Assembly: GCF_021130785.1 (NCBI RefSeq)
Contig: NW_025776244.1
Location: 1-64,000 of the forward strand
DNA: 64,000 nucleotides
Origin: Homalodisca vitripennis
Taxonomy: Eukaryota > Arthropoda > Insecta > Hemiptera > Cicadellidae
Direction: 5' to 3'
Of this stretch, positions 1 to 10,760 are shown in pieces; position 1 is the first letter of the stretch; the number at the start of each line of letters is the position of its first letter. The notes below the pieces were generated by a model that saw only the letters and a list, made by a program, of their open reading frames with translations, made no database searches and was not told the DNA's origin. A program made the translations under genes and the position numbers.

Positions 1-849
1 CACTTTTTTATTCAAATGAATATGTATTTATACTTTACAGCTTTAAACATTTAATAGCTAAAGCCATACACTCTACGGCTGTAGAGTTATAGATTTGAAT
101 TTTAAAATACTTTATCGTTAAATTACTAGCTACTCTGCCATTTTCTTGGAAACTGAGGAAAGAACCTTGCAGTGTAATTAATATACGATTTTGTAGCTTA
201 GAAAGCTGATATGACATTACTCTGATGAGGATAAGAAAAGTTGTTTTCTGGAATTGTCATTTTTAGACAGGTTTTTTCACTCACGTACGAAACTATCGCA
301 TATGGATGCTTTAATTATGAACATATTATTATATCTACTATTGCCTATTCGTTATGACATTAGTCAGTAGAATGTAGTATAAGACAAATGGTTTATTACT
401 ATCACAACTAGTAGCAACCTTAACATTCAATACGCTTTGTGATTAAAGTCATTGATGGAGGCATTTCTCAATTTAATTTCCTAGAGGAAACGCCAAAATA
501 TCTGCGATACACATTATATGCGTTTCACGGTGCTGTCCTAAGTCACCTTCAGTGTAAATTTACTACCTTAAAAAATTCTATTTAGGGGCTTGTGCTAATC
601 CTCATTCCTCTAAGATTCATCTGTAAAGACTTGGATTAGTGTAGTCCGTACTTAGTCAAGAAGTGGAGGTTCAAAAGCCTCCTTAACTTTATAGAAGGCA
701 ATATTCACCTAAATACCATTAGGTTTAAAAAGATCTTTTTCGCCACCCCCCCTCTCGCTATGTGTTTAGGATGTATCCTTCAAGGTCCTGAATGACTGCA
801 AATTAATTGTCACCCCTGCCTTTTTCCGTTTACTCATCTGGCCTAGCTC
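1..849. other. AT-rich intergenic DNA, no gene seen
   Basis: No open frame with recognisable protein similarity, RNA gene or clear repeat structure is visible here. The short open frames are of the size expected by chance in AT-rich DNA. Confidence 0.6.
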
Positions 850-1180
850 TGGTGAGTTCCTATTGTTGTCAGCCCAATGTGAGAAAGAATCCAAGGCTCA
901 CAGCTATAACTTCTGTTGATGTTTATGGGAATAATCCCCAGCACCATCCATTTCACAACATGATCATTTTAATTGCCCAGTACCGTCGGTCTATATACCA
1001 CACTGGATTAGTGTATAGGCTTTTTGCATTTAGTCTTAAAATTCCTCTACTTTTTAAACATTTTAGTATTAGCAACGAAGTAATGTATTGGGAATTGACA
1101 CTCCACTCAAAACTTCAATCGTTATTGCTAGGTAGGTTAAAACTTTAGGAGAGGAGAGTTGAAGTCAGACTCCTTATAAT
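850..1180. repeat. Dispersed repeat, pair member 1 (partner at 42820-43165)
   Basis: About 330 bp align in the same orientation with 42820-43165. Shared landmarks in order are 'aggctcacagctataacttctg', 'gggaataatccc', 'caccatcca', 'tcggtctatatacca', 'actttttaaa' and 'aaaactttaggagaggagag' (allowing substitutions). The partner lies immediately upstream of another dispersed-repeat block (43190-43620). An 113-codon open frame at 807-1148 crosses the segment but is not preserved in the partner, so I do not treat it as a gene. Origin unknown. Confidence 0.65.
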
Positions 1181-1759
1181 GTAAGAAATGAGAAATTAGC
1201 AAAACAATTATCTATTCTAATTAATTATTCTTCACATTTGTTACATGTTATGTAATAGGCTTCGCTGAGTTTTCATGCCAAAATTTGAAATCTATATAGC
1301 TCATTTCATTTTCGATTCATCGTATGGACAGTTAAGCAAAAAATGATACAGGAAAGAAATATTAACAAAATTCATGGTGACCAAAAAGAGAAATCGCGTG
1401 AGGTTACTAAGTGGTAGGCTTCTATGACGCTTAGCCTAATTCCATGGTTGGATAACAGCATCGTATAATTCATTTTGTCTATGTAGAAACCTCATGCAAG
1501 GTTTTATAGCAGTTAATCTAATAAAATCCTTGTAAGCAAACGAGGGGCACTACAACATAGTTGTGCAATGGAATTGTATATTGCCAGTAACTTTCAACAT
1601 TGAGCAAAATATATTATAAATTTCTTTTTTTGCTCTATTAATAAATATGGCATTACAATATCGCATGATAATAACACAGTTTTTTGACACGTTTTAATAA
1701 TTGACAAATCATGGTTACAAATAACTACCAAAAATAATTTGCTCTACTAAATCCATACA
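1181..1759. other. AT-rich intergenic DNA, nothing recognised
   Basis: No supported gene, inverted repeat or repeat partner was found in this stretch. Confidence 0.5.
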
Positions 1760-2300
1760 ATTGAAGTAGTCTCATCCTACATCAATACACCAGCGTAGAC
1801 AATTCTGCCAAGCTTGGAAAGCACCCTGGAACTCCTCCACTGGAACGCTCTCTCAGTACACTTTATAACTTCAGCTTGGATGTTTTCCACTGAATCCCAG
1901 TGCTTTCCTTTTGGCTCTCTCTTCAGCCAGTGGAACAAAAATATCTCACGGAGCTATAAGTAGATTGGGGCATCACGAGGGTCTTGTTTGGGTAGGGTAG
2001 TTGGCAAGTTAGAATGCCGTGTGGCTGGCGGCATTTTCGTGGTGGAGCTTGAAGATGACGGACGCAAACGATCGGGCGTTTCAGTCTCAAGCACCTCCAG
2101 ATAAAGGACAGCGTTGACAGTTTTTTTTTCTTGCGGTACAAACTCAAAATTAACGACGATTCCTCGAACGTCACAGAGAATATCAGCATTATTTTCGATA
2201 CGAGACAAGCTCATGTGTGCACTTGTTGGGGTTCAGGAGAGGATTGTGTGTACCACTGGGAGACCTGCCTTTTGGATTTTAATATGTCCTGATGCTTTTG
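1760..2300 (-). pseudogene. mariner-like transposase relic (C-terminal half)
   Basis: On the minus strand, split over at least three frames, the translation follows the C-terminal half of a mariner-family (DDE, IS630-Tc1-mariner) transposase. An 'RGIV...EFVPQEKTVN...YLEVL' block is seen near 2180-2100. A DSVENIQAEV-like block follows near 1900. Near 1840-1780 comes a tail of the 'W..C.....CID.G.DYF' type, which ends mariner proteins. The order and spacing match the family. The region between the first two blocks, where the catalytic HDNA motif should lie, is low-complexity and frameshifted, so the gene is dead. I could not define terminal inverted repeats or a TA target duplication. Assignment to mariner is from recalled family motifs; the subfamily is not assigned. 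Confidence 0.7.
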
Positions 2301-2539
2301 TATAAAACAAACTGCTAAAGAAGGTGTGTGCTAGGGTTATTCAGGCAATAGTTTACTCCGTCACGGTGGTTTTTTATTTCTTAAATAAAAATAAATTGAC
2401 TAATTTCAACTCATTACGAACTTTTTGCTTACTAGCAGATAGAAAGATTTTTGTAAAACACAAATTAGATAATGCTTCTCATAATAATATATACGCATTT
2501 TTTAGAAAACTTCCAGTGTCTATTGGTGTCCACTCCGTA
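2301..2539. other. AT-rich spacer, no gene seen
   Basis: Sequence between the mariner relic and repeat copy a. Nothing recognisable apart from short chance open frames. Confidence 0.5.
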
Positions 2540-5200
2540 TAAAATAATGTAAACTGATTTTTCCCTGTACTCTTTGGTACTAAGAGGATTATACATAGCA
2601 CCAAACACGAATTAGTAGCTTGTACACAAAACCTAACAATACAGTGTACAAACTATATTTAATTTGTACTTCTGTTGACACTTCATATAAACTATTTGTA
2701 TGAACATTTTTTGCTTTAAATAATGGCTAAAAATAGAATGAAACTGCTTTGTTTAATGAGAAATAATGAGTAAAAACTATGATTTATATTCAATTAAAGT
2801 AACTCATCCATGTAATTCCTGGTCCTGGTCCTGCTTCTGGATATCACATCGTGTTCCTGGTGCTACTTCCGTGACTAACTGTGAATTGAGTGAAGTGAAA
2901 TCCAGTGACATAACACTTTAACAAAATTATTTAAAAACATTATATTATGTGCCATTTTGTTTCCATGGATATAAAATAAATATTTTACTGAAACTAATGT
3001 TTATGTTTCACCTGTCCCTTATATTGCTGACGTCACGACTACTAATAATACTAAACGCTTGTTGTCTGATTACCCCAACACATATATTTTAGGGGCAACA
3101 AACGGGAGAATAAAACTTAACTATAAAGATTCTAATAAGGTTTTTTCCCCTTTTCTGATCTATGTGCTACATTATTAGTGTTTGGATGCAATTATACAGG
3201 GACACTGTTCGACATGACATGTTATACTATTGCTAATTATTCTACCAATAGTTTATATTATAAATGCAAACTCTTTTGAAGATTTTTGGATGTGTAATAA
3301 TCACGCTAAACCTAATGGGCAGATTTTAACTAAACTTGATAAGAACCATTATTTTATATACAAATAAACCTATGCGTGTTTTTATTTTAAAGTATTCCTT
3401 ACACTTTTATACGAAATTTGTATATTAGTTTATAACTTAAATAATAATTGAAAGTTAAATTTTACAATATAGTATTTCGCTGCTTACCGTTGTGACAGGA
3501 CGCAGTGTATTCAAGTATTTTGTATTTCAATATATAAATGTCATAAGTGGTAGTAAGATGAAAATAGTGATGGCAAGTACAATATATTATTTATATAGTC
3601 GGTAGCAATGACATATTAAACCAATTATATATTCTGCTATCTTAAAAAACACTTATGTTTTTAGCTTGTCGGACGATTCCCATAGAGTATTTAATAGGCG
3701 AGTGTATCAGTAGGAAATTAAGTCACAGTTTAGATAATCCTGTACGACGAATTTATCATCATGCGATAGTAAATAATTTCTTACAAATTAATTAAATGTT
3801 TGGCTCACAAATAATGTAATACCTCAAACAATATATAATGCCTCAAAGTACATTTGAGACACCGGAAAGGTTATTACATAATTAGTAAGTAAGCTTCTCA
3901 GGTAAAAAAGGCGCATTGTGAGAGAATCCTATTTACTCGTATTATTATACGCCAGTAATCAATTCCTTACGAAGCCTAAAAAGAATGGAAACTCACAACT
4001 AAGTGCAATATCTAAAAGTTATGATTTAAAACAATCTCTTTAATGTTTTAGCCTACATGTTATGGCATTGTAAGCTAATTAATGTAATTAATAATAAAGT
4101 AGAGTGCAATTTGTAAAAAATAATTATACGATGAAAAGAACCAATTAGAGGATGTTGTTTTCTTTCTAATTTTTATATAAGAAATAAAGAACACAAGAAA
4201 TTTAATCAAGCAGACGCGAGAAGCCTGCACATATAAAACAGGATAATAGAATAGAATATATAGTGGAATTTATAAATATACTTAGCATTTATTGGTACAC
4301 CTATAAGCCTAATCACGCAAATATATACTGTCTAAGATAGTGGCATGATGTTTATCTTTAAGTATTCATTAGTTGTAGTAATAAAGTAAAAACCCACGTA
4401 TTACAATTAAGGTACATTTATAAAAACAACGTTATTTAATTAAAGCATAAACAAACCTTTGTCTTTTGCTGGACAAAATATTCAATTTTGGTAAATAATC
4501 ATTTGGGCTTTATAATTTATAATCAAACGTAATAACTCAAAGTTTTTGCATATAACTACGTTATAAACGGCTATTGTCCACGATATATTTTAAATCATAA
4601 ATCGATAACAGGTATTTCCAGACATATACTTTTCTTCAAAGAATGTTTATTTTGAGTGTTTAAACCACAGGATAAAACATTAAAATTTACTATTGATATT
4701 TTTGAACGTAATTACATTTGATATCAACATTTGAAACCATCTTTTCATAAATTAATTGCGGTTCCAGTTTTCTTGCGAATGAAATTGTAAATCTTACAAA
4801 CGCATAATGTCCAAAAATTTTAAACGTATATATATTTTTTTAGCTAATAGTTTTTATACGTCATATGCATGTTAGAGATCACAGAGTGTGACCTTGATCT
4901 GTGAAACCCCCCTTGAACACATCCTTCGTTTAGACATCATAATCCTGAAGGATTTGTCAAAGGAAAATCGTTGAATTATAAGTTCTGAATTCATGAGTAA
5001 CACACAATATACCTGAATCAGCATTGCAATTTTACTATTATTTTATAACGTAAGACTAGAATAGGCACTTCCTACTGATGTGGGTATACAATCCAACTAG
5101 TCATAAACTAAATATACAAACGTGCAATAGTATGACAACCAAAGGCAGTAACCGGGTCAGGTCGGAGCTTATTGCCCGACAGGATATCCTTAGGATTATT
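2540..5200 (+). repeat. Dispersed repeat family, copy a (long, about 2.6 kb)
   Basis: Co-linear with 31070-33440 over its whole length with many indels. Landmarks in order: 'ccctgtactct..ggtact' (2560), the conserved 'agtaactcatcca...ggtcctgcttctgg...cgtgttcct' block (2800-2870), 'gtttccatggatata' (2960), 'cttatattgctgacgtcacg' (3020), 'cttgttgtctgattacccca' (3060), 'gggacactgttcgacatgaca' (3200), 'atttaataggcgagtgt' (3690), 'gagaatcctatttact' (3925), 'aatcctgaaggatttgtcaaagg' (4942) and 'accgggtcagg' (5152). No open frame is kept between copies. The first 600-700 bp recur in shorter copies elsewhere in the window. Class unknown; no terminal repeats were found. Confidence 0.75.
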
Positions 5201-5439
5201 TTCGAATAAAAGTAAGGATAGAGTAAAATTTTTGAACTCTACATCATTAGAAAATGCTATGGATGACCACATGTCTAACTATTTATAACCATCCTGCAAT
5301 AAAACACCATGGCAGGATTGTCACGCTAGCTTTAACTTTTTACTTTGCATAGTCAACATTGATTACCCTCAATGTACTTGAACTTATTTTTCGATTAAAA
5401 ATATTCAAACTATAAATCTTATTTAAATATAGATGTAGT

Positions 5440-6245
5440 ATTTCTTTGCTTAACTATAAATAATATCAGAGAATTTAAAAATAATAATATGATGAACAGA
5501 TCTTAACACATTTGAATTATGTATGGAAAATGATCTGTGATTTGATTTTGTTTGTAAACTTAGAGTACTAAAGGATTTAAAACCATAAATCACAAGTTTC
5601 CTCCTATTTGCCTACAAAATATATGAAAATTTGATTAAGACAACCATCATTAAACAAGATAAATGAAAAATTTCCCACAGATTAAAACCCTGTTAATTGT
5701 AAACGCGTTATAATTACATAGGGATTGTGTCACTCGTTTTTCCTGTGATTATTAATAAGAAAATTATATAAATTGATTGGGTAAGGAAAAACATATAGAG
5801 AAAAATCTTTAAATATAAATAATTAAAGTCACTCATCTATAAGTTACTGTCTCGATCTAGGTCTTCACCACCGTACTCCTGATGTATATTTTCTACCTCC
5901 TGAGTGTTGAACGGCTTTGAAAATTAAACCGAACAGTAAAAAAGGTTGTTAGCAAGCTTTTGGCCACTTGATCCTGGTCGTGCTTCTCAAATCCATGTGG
6001 TGTGAGTTCTAAATGTTGTAAATAACACTATTAAATTCGTCGAAAAATTTGTAGTAACTGTCCTTGTTTTCCATAGATATTAAACATTATTAATATGTGC
6101 TCTGTTTGCGTATAATTCACCTATGTCTTTTTATTTATAATTTAATTTATAATTCCTTTTTATTTTTGGTTTTACATACACTTGCTTGTTTTACGTGATG
6201 AATACTAATAAAACATAATACTATAGAGACAAACATGGTTTTGTT
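5440..6245 (+). repeat. Dispersed repeat family, copy b
   Basis: Shares with other copies the 'gtaaactTAGAGTACTaaagg.atttaaaaccataaatca' block (5555-5590), 'cctgttaattgtaaacgcgttataat' (5689), the 'agagaaaaat...taaataatTaaagt.actcat' block (5799-5840), and a region around 5850-6010 ('tctcgatctaggtcttcaccaccgtactcc', 'tgttgaacgg', 'caagcttttggccac') that matches copy i on the other strand at 51500-51670 and, more loosely, copy d. This sub-group differs from copies a and e in the stretch after the 'actcat' block. No coding capacity was seen. Confidence 0.7.
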
Positions 6246-7185
6246 ACCTGTCTTAAATTAATTTCTATGTGGTAAATTATCATGGTTTAGATCCAATATC
6301 CAGGCAAACTATTCAAAATGTCCATTTATTGCTTATTAGTATAGCTGTACCTAAAAAAACTTCATGGATTTCATTAAAGTTCCTTCCTGTATTTAGACTG
6401 TTTATCACTTTATTACTATTTAGCAGGTTTACAGCTGTGACATTTTTATTATTTTTAATACAAAAAGATAGACACATATTTAAATATAGATACAGTATTG
6501 TTTAGTATAACCATATTAGAGAAGTTTATATACAAGATGATCTAAACTCGATTTTGGGCTTGAAGAGGCATTTTATAATATCCGTACAAGGCGTAGAGGT
6601 TTTCACAACATTTATACAATCTAAATTATTCCACTGATAAAATTTTAAAGTATTCCAGATAAGATTTTGACATTCAAACAAGAGCGCCTCTAGATATTGT
6701 GGTAGTGTTTATATGTCTATCAGCTATTATCCGTGGCTCTGCACACAATTTCCTATTGAATATCAGATACTTCATAGATATGTCTTTTTTCAATTATTTT
6801 AATAAACACTTTTAAATTAATGATTGACACTTGAAAATCCTGATCTACTTGATCATAATTATTTTACGTTAAAATAGTAATGTTTTATGATCCTGAAGTT
6901 GAAGAGTTGACATTGGCTTTTATTTGAGATTTAGTGAGTGAAGAAGAGTGTCTTGTTTGAATGAATTATTTATCACATGGATAGAAGAAGTTTCCATACT
7001 ATTACGATTGATAAAATCTATAAATACCCAGCGTGAGATTCCTACTATTGCTAATACAGGTATCACTTCTCACTTCAAGCCCATGTAATCTTCTTCATGT
7101 CTACGGTATTTTCGATATCGTAGTAACGTTTCCATTGTTCCCTGATCAAGAAAATGTTGTTGTAGTATATAAATAAGTCTGAAAA
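6246..7185. other. AT-rich intergenic DNA, nothing recognised
   Basis: The 78-codon open frame at 6269-6505 shows no recognisable motif and has the composition of its AT-rich surroundings. No repeat partner was identified within the window for most of this stretch. Confidence 0.45.
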
Positions 7186-7580
7186 GTCGACATTGGTCAA
7201 CAATTGACTACTTCCAGTATTTTTTATTTTCTTACAGTCTGAGATACGTACCAGTTCATAATACAACTATGTGTTCATTTTTCTGGTACAACTAGAAGTT
7301 AAAATACTAACATATGATGTGGAGTAAAATTCTGTCTTAGTCAACATTGGTCATCAAATAACTACTTCGGGTAGTTGCAATAATTTTCTTCAAGTCTGAG
7401 ATACGTACCACGTCATAAATACATCTATCTGTGTGGTGGTGTGTTTGACAAAAATTTTAGCCAATAAAAAATATAACATTTGCCATGCGTTGTATAATGT
7501 TCCGGTAATAAAAAACTGATTTGATTTGATTTGATCTGTTCATTCTTTCTTGCACAACGAGAAGTTAAAATACTAACATT
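7186..7580 (+). repeat. Diverged tandem duplication, about 130 bp unit
   Basis: Unit 1 (about 7186-7312) and unit 2 (about 7340-7580, less a 102-bp insertion) share, in order, 'gtc.acattggtca', 'ctacttc', 'tctgagatacgtacca', 'tcataa.taca', 'gttcatt', 'acaac.agaagttaaaatactaacat'. Unit 2 is interrupted by the non-LTR tail annotated separately, and unit 1 shows the uninterrupted arrangement. The 3' end of unit 2 runs into dispersed-repeat copy c, whose left part is 7560-7694. Confidence 0.75.
7433..7534 (+). mobile_element. Non-LTR retrotransposon 3' tail, strongly 5'-truncated
   Basis: The 102-bp insert ends in 'aataaaaaactg' followed by (TTTGA)-type pentamers, the simple-repeat tail typical of several insect LINE families and their SINEs. 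It is flanked by a 6-bp duplication ATCTGT (7427-7432 and 7535-7540). The neighbouring repeat unit at 7255-7300 shows the same locus without the insert, so the boundaries are supported by an internal empty site. No coding sequence remains; the LINE clade cannot be assigned. Confidence 0.75.
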
Positions 7581-7694
7581 TACTAATTAAAAATTATTTT
7601 CATTATTAACACTACTATAAAATGCCTGAATTCTCAGACACATTTAAGTAAATAATTCTCTCGGTAATCTTTACACAGTTATAAAATATGTGAG

Positions 7695-8325
7695 TGTGAC
7701 GACCCCAGCATATAGTTCTAAGGACCAGACCGGTAACATCGTATGCGGTCTTAATCAGCCAATTTAAAATATTAAATTATCAGTAATATATTTTATTTTT
7801 ATTCAGCATAACATTTAATTGTAGTAACGAGTAATGAATATATGCAGCCAGACTTATTAGGTGCAGTGCAGGTGTAGAAGATATATAGTTTAATTCAGCA
7901 CATAAATTGTAAGTCCAAGTCTGTCAGCAGTAAGCCTGGTAACTTTTCCATACCCAGAGCAGCTGCGCAGTTACTGGGTGGTAAACAGGCAGGAATTTGG
8001 CTGAGGTAGCGTCTGGAACAACGCTGCTCCCTGGAGTTCGTTGTTTCTGAGTCGCAGTCAAGTCGTGCCAGGGTTTTGAACGCGTCAAGCTCACGTGAAA
8101 TCGCTCTCTCGCTCTCTCTCCCGTTCTAAATTTGTAATTGTTCAACTGATTCTAAATTATGCAATAAAATTCAAATTGTTTTTCGCAATAAAATAAATTG
8201 TTTTATTTGGCCAACCGAGGAGAGAATTTTTATTACAGCAACCTGGGCTAGTTTTCCATCACCGTGTCCCGAATTAGAACCCGAGAACTTTTTAAATTAA
8301 ATTACGTGTGGTCGTCACAGCCACA
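7695..8325 (+). repeat. 5' LTR of outer element (631 bp)
   Basis: Begins TGTGACGACC, with the exact reverse complement GGTCGTCACA near the end, and terminates GCCACA at 8325. Matches 24836-25458 with about five apparent substitutions plus several short indels. A TATA-like 'atatatag' lies near 7879-7886 and polyadenylation-like AATAAA motifs are at 8163 and 8187, a plausible U3-R-U5 order. The short minus-strand open frame inside it recurs in the 3' LTR only because the LTRs are copies. Confidence 0.95.
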
Positions 8326-8329
8326 TATT

Positions 8330-8344
8330 TGGTGTCAGGTGTGG
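8330..8344 (+). other. Primer binding site candidate of outer element
   Basis: TGGTGTCAGGTGTGG begins 4 nt after the 5' LTR end. It starts with TGG, complementary to a tRNA CCA end, and sits where the minus-strand primer binds. The tRNA species is not assigned. Confidence 0.6.
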
Positions 8345-9814
8345 CGTATAGTTCTGTCATTTGGTTAGTCTTTCTAAAAATAAAATTTAGTGTTTCTTTG
8401 TTTCGTTTGAAGAAATCGAAAAGTTGGTGCAAGAAGCCGGGACAAGGATGATGGGTAAGTAATTTTTATTCTGCCCGTAGAATGAATGCTAGCCTAGAAA
8501 CTGTCTATAAAACGTAAATATTTGAAATTGTTGAAATCACGAGGTGACAAAGTCAAAGGTAATTTAATGCTTTAAATTTAAAACTAATTTGAAAACTTTT
8601 TTTCATTAATTTTTATAATTTTTATTGAATTTTAAAGTAATACTTGTAATAGAGACGCCATATTGGCTGAGAACAATAGACGCTAATAGTCCGCCATACT
8701 TGTTGTAAGCTCCCCACAATTCCATTCGACATTACTAACTAGTTTTTCCTATTCTTTGTTAGGCATTTGGTTGTCGATTACTTGAATCTCGACAATCGTT
8801 ATTTCGGTAGTTGTGAATAATTGAGTAGTTATTCGGTAGTAATTTGTTTTGATTGGACTAGTCCCTCAGTAATTCAATTCTTATACGTAATATTGATCAA
8901 AAATAAACGTACACTCTAAGGTTTTAATGTACTGATTTAACTGGTAGTTAAAACCTGATTAACCTAAATTAACTGCTTCTAAAACTAACTTAATTATACA
9001 AATTAGTTGATAACCTAACCTTTCTGACTTGGTTAGTCTAACTCAAAGGTACCGGTACAGGGCAGGAGGCTAACCACGTTGTGAGAGAAGGAAGATAAGG
9101 GGTAGTAGTCATTAAAGGAAAGTGAAATAAATTATAAATTTAAATAATTTTGAAAAATTAAAGTTGGACTTGGTTATATTTTGTTGAAACTTTGGGAACT
9201 TGTTCATCTGATGATAGTTTAAATTGTAATTAAACTTTAAACTTTTGGTTAACTTTAAAGTTTTGAACTTTTGATTTTTTTTTTATTATGTTTTTAAATT
9301 CTTCCTCTCGTCCGTGGTGGAACCAGCAAACCCTGATTGAGTTAGTTTGCTAAGTTTATTTACAGGCACGAAGAAAGAAGATTAAATTTTGTGGAATAGG
9401 TTTCGACATTCGTGATGAATTGTATGATGAATTGAGTGATAGTTAAAAGGTATTTTAATTATTTTTGGGTAATTTGAAGGAAAAGTAAATATTGAAATAT
9501 TGTAATTATTCTTTGCTCAGACATAGTAGGTTGTCTTGACTTAGAATAAATCGTGGTGTAACTTCGTATTTGATTAGTGTTCAGGACTTAGACAAAAAGT
9601 GGATTGATTATAGCTGAATTGAAAGTTGATTGATTGATTGCAAGTCGATAAATTAAAATTATTTCTTGATTTTAATTACTTTTCACAAACGGGAGAGAGT
9701 ACATAATTATTTAATTGAAAATTTAATTGAGAAAAATCTTTTAAAATTATTTTTGGAAAACTAAGTTGGGACTTGTCCACTTTTTGAATGTAAGTGTGCC
9801 TGAACTGATTGACA
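8345..9814 (+). other. Long untranslated leader of outer element
   Basis: About 1.5 kb between PBS and gag without a convincing gene. It contains several upstream ATGs and the splice donor annotated at 8448-8460. A packaging signal is expected here by analogy with retroviruses, but I cannot point to one. Confidence 0.6.
8448..8460 (+). promoter_or_regulatory. Putative env splice donor directly after leader ATGs
   Basis: Two adjacent ATG codons (8448-8453) are followed by one G and then GTAAGT (8455-8460), a consensus insect 5' splice site. Read from these ATGs, the boundary after 8454 leaves phase 1. The acceptor upstream of env (after 20718) begins with two bases that complete that codon and enter the frame of the env signal peptide. 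Gypsy-type env genes are known to be expressed from spliced RNA; the specific junction here is inference. Confidence 0.55.
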
Positions 9815-10760
9815 ATGGCTGGTCGCGTTAGTATTGGAGGGCAAGAAATGGACCTCCAGGAAGCCATTGATGCGGTAACTGAACGGTTGGAGACTCTTGG
9901 TCATGCTAGGTTGGATCGAAGTGACCACCTGAACACCAGGTTGGAATACCACGTTCGACATGGTAGGCTCGATCACTCCCTTTGATGGAGGAAAGCCGGA
10001 GGCTGTTCTCCACTTCTTTGAGATTATCGAAAATGTCGGTGAATTAAGTCATTGGGGAAACGACGAAAAATTAAGGGTTGCTAAATTGAGATTGGCTGGA
10101 ACCGCCTTGAGTTTTATTCGATCGGAGGATCAAGGCCGGTTGAGTACTTATGCGGGATTTAAAGAAGTTTTGACACAACGGTTTAGTGACAAAGCTCCGA
10201 AAGATTGTTACTTCCAGCAGTTGTCTGTAATATAGCAACGGAGGGGTGAAACGATTGAAGCTTTTGCTGATCGAGTGCGGACATTAAATGAAAAGACAGT
10301 GCGAGTCACTGCAAATCCAGAAGTTAATGCTGCACTAAGGGAAGAAGCCGATCGTAGAGCTTTGGATGCTTTTACCCGAGGTCTTATTGGACACGTTGGT
10401 GATCAGACGAGACTAAAATTCCCTACTAACATCCGAGAAGCCGTCACTACAGCGGTGGCAATTGATCACATTTTGAAGCAATCGAAAGATCCGTCTCGCG
10501 CTACAGATGAACGGAAGGTTTTTCAAACTGACCTTGTTTGTTATCGGTGCCATAATCCGGGGCACACGTCTCGTGAATGTCGGGACAATAGGGGATTTAG
10601 TAGACCCAGTAATGACTTGAGGTGCTGGCGATGTAATAAGCCAGGGCACAGACAAAAGGATTATCGCGCAAAACTTCCAAACAGCACTCCTAGTGCTAGT
10701 CAGTCGGGAAACGGGGCAGGGGCCAGTGGAGTCGCCGCCACCCGTCCCCGAGAGTTCTGA
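9815..10760 (+). pseudogene. gag: Outer element gag (capsid/nucleocapsid polyprotein), interrupted
   Basis: Gag forms the virus-like particle and packages RNA. The ATG at 9815 opens MAGRVSIGG and runs in one frame to about 9940. The sequence resembling Gypsy capsid ('VGSITPFDGGKPEAV', 'FFEIIENV') then continues one frame away from about 9942, so there is a frameshift between. An in-frame TAG at 10233-10235 interrupts the capsid C-terminal part, and the frame resumes at once with 'RRGETIEAFADRV', a capsid-like block. Two zinc knuckles follow near 10538-10670: the first is a complete CX2CX4HX4C, while the second (CWRCNKPGHRQKDY) has Tyr in place of its last Cys. The frame stops at TGA 10758-10760, inside an overlap with the protease frame. 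Identity is certain from position and knuckles; whether the lesions are biological or assembly errors is open. Confidence 0.88.

Noticed and set aside
807..1148. 113-codon plus-strand frame
   Set aside because: Lies in a dispersed repeat, and the frame is not maintained in the partner at 42820-43165.
7924..8145. Minus-strand frame beginning MNNYKFRTGERARERFH, also present at 25067-25282
   Set aside because: Both occurrences lie in the two LTRs of one element, so the conservation is only LTR identity, and the second copy is frameshifted.
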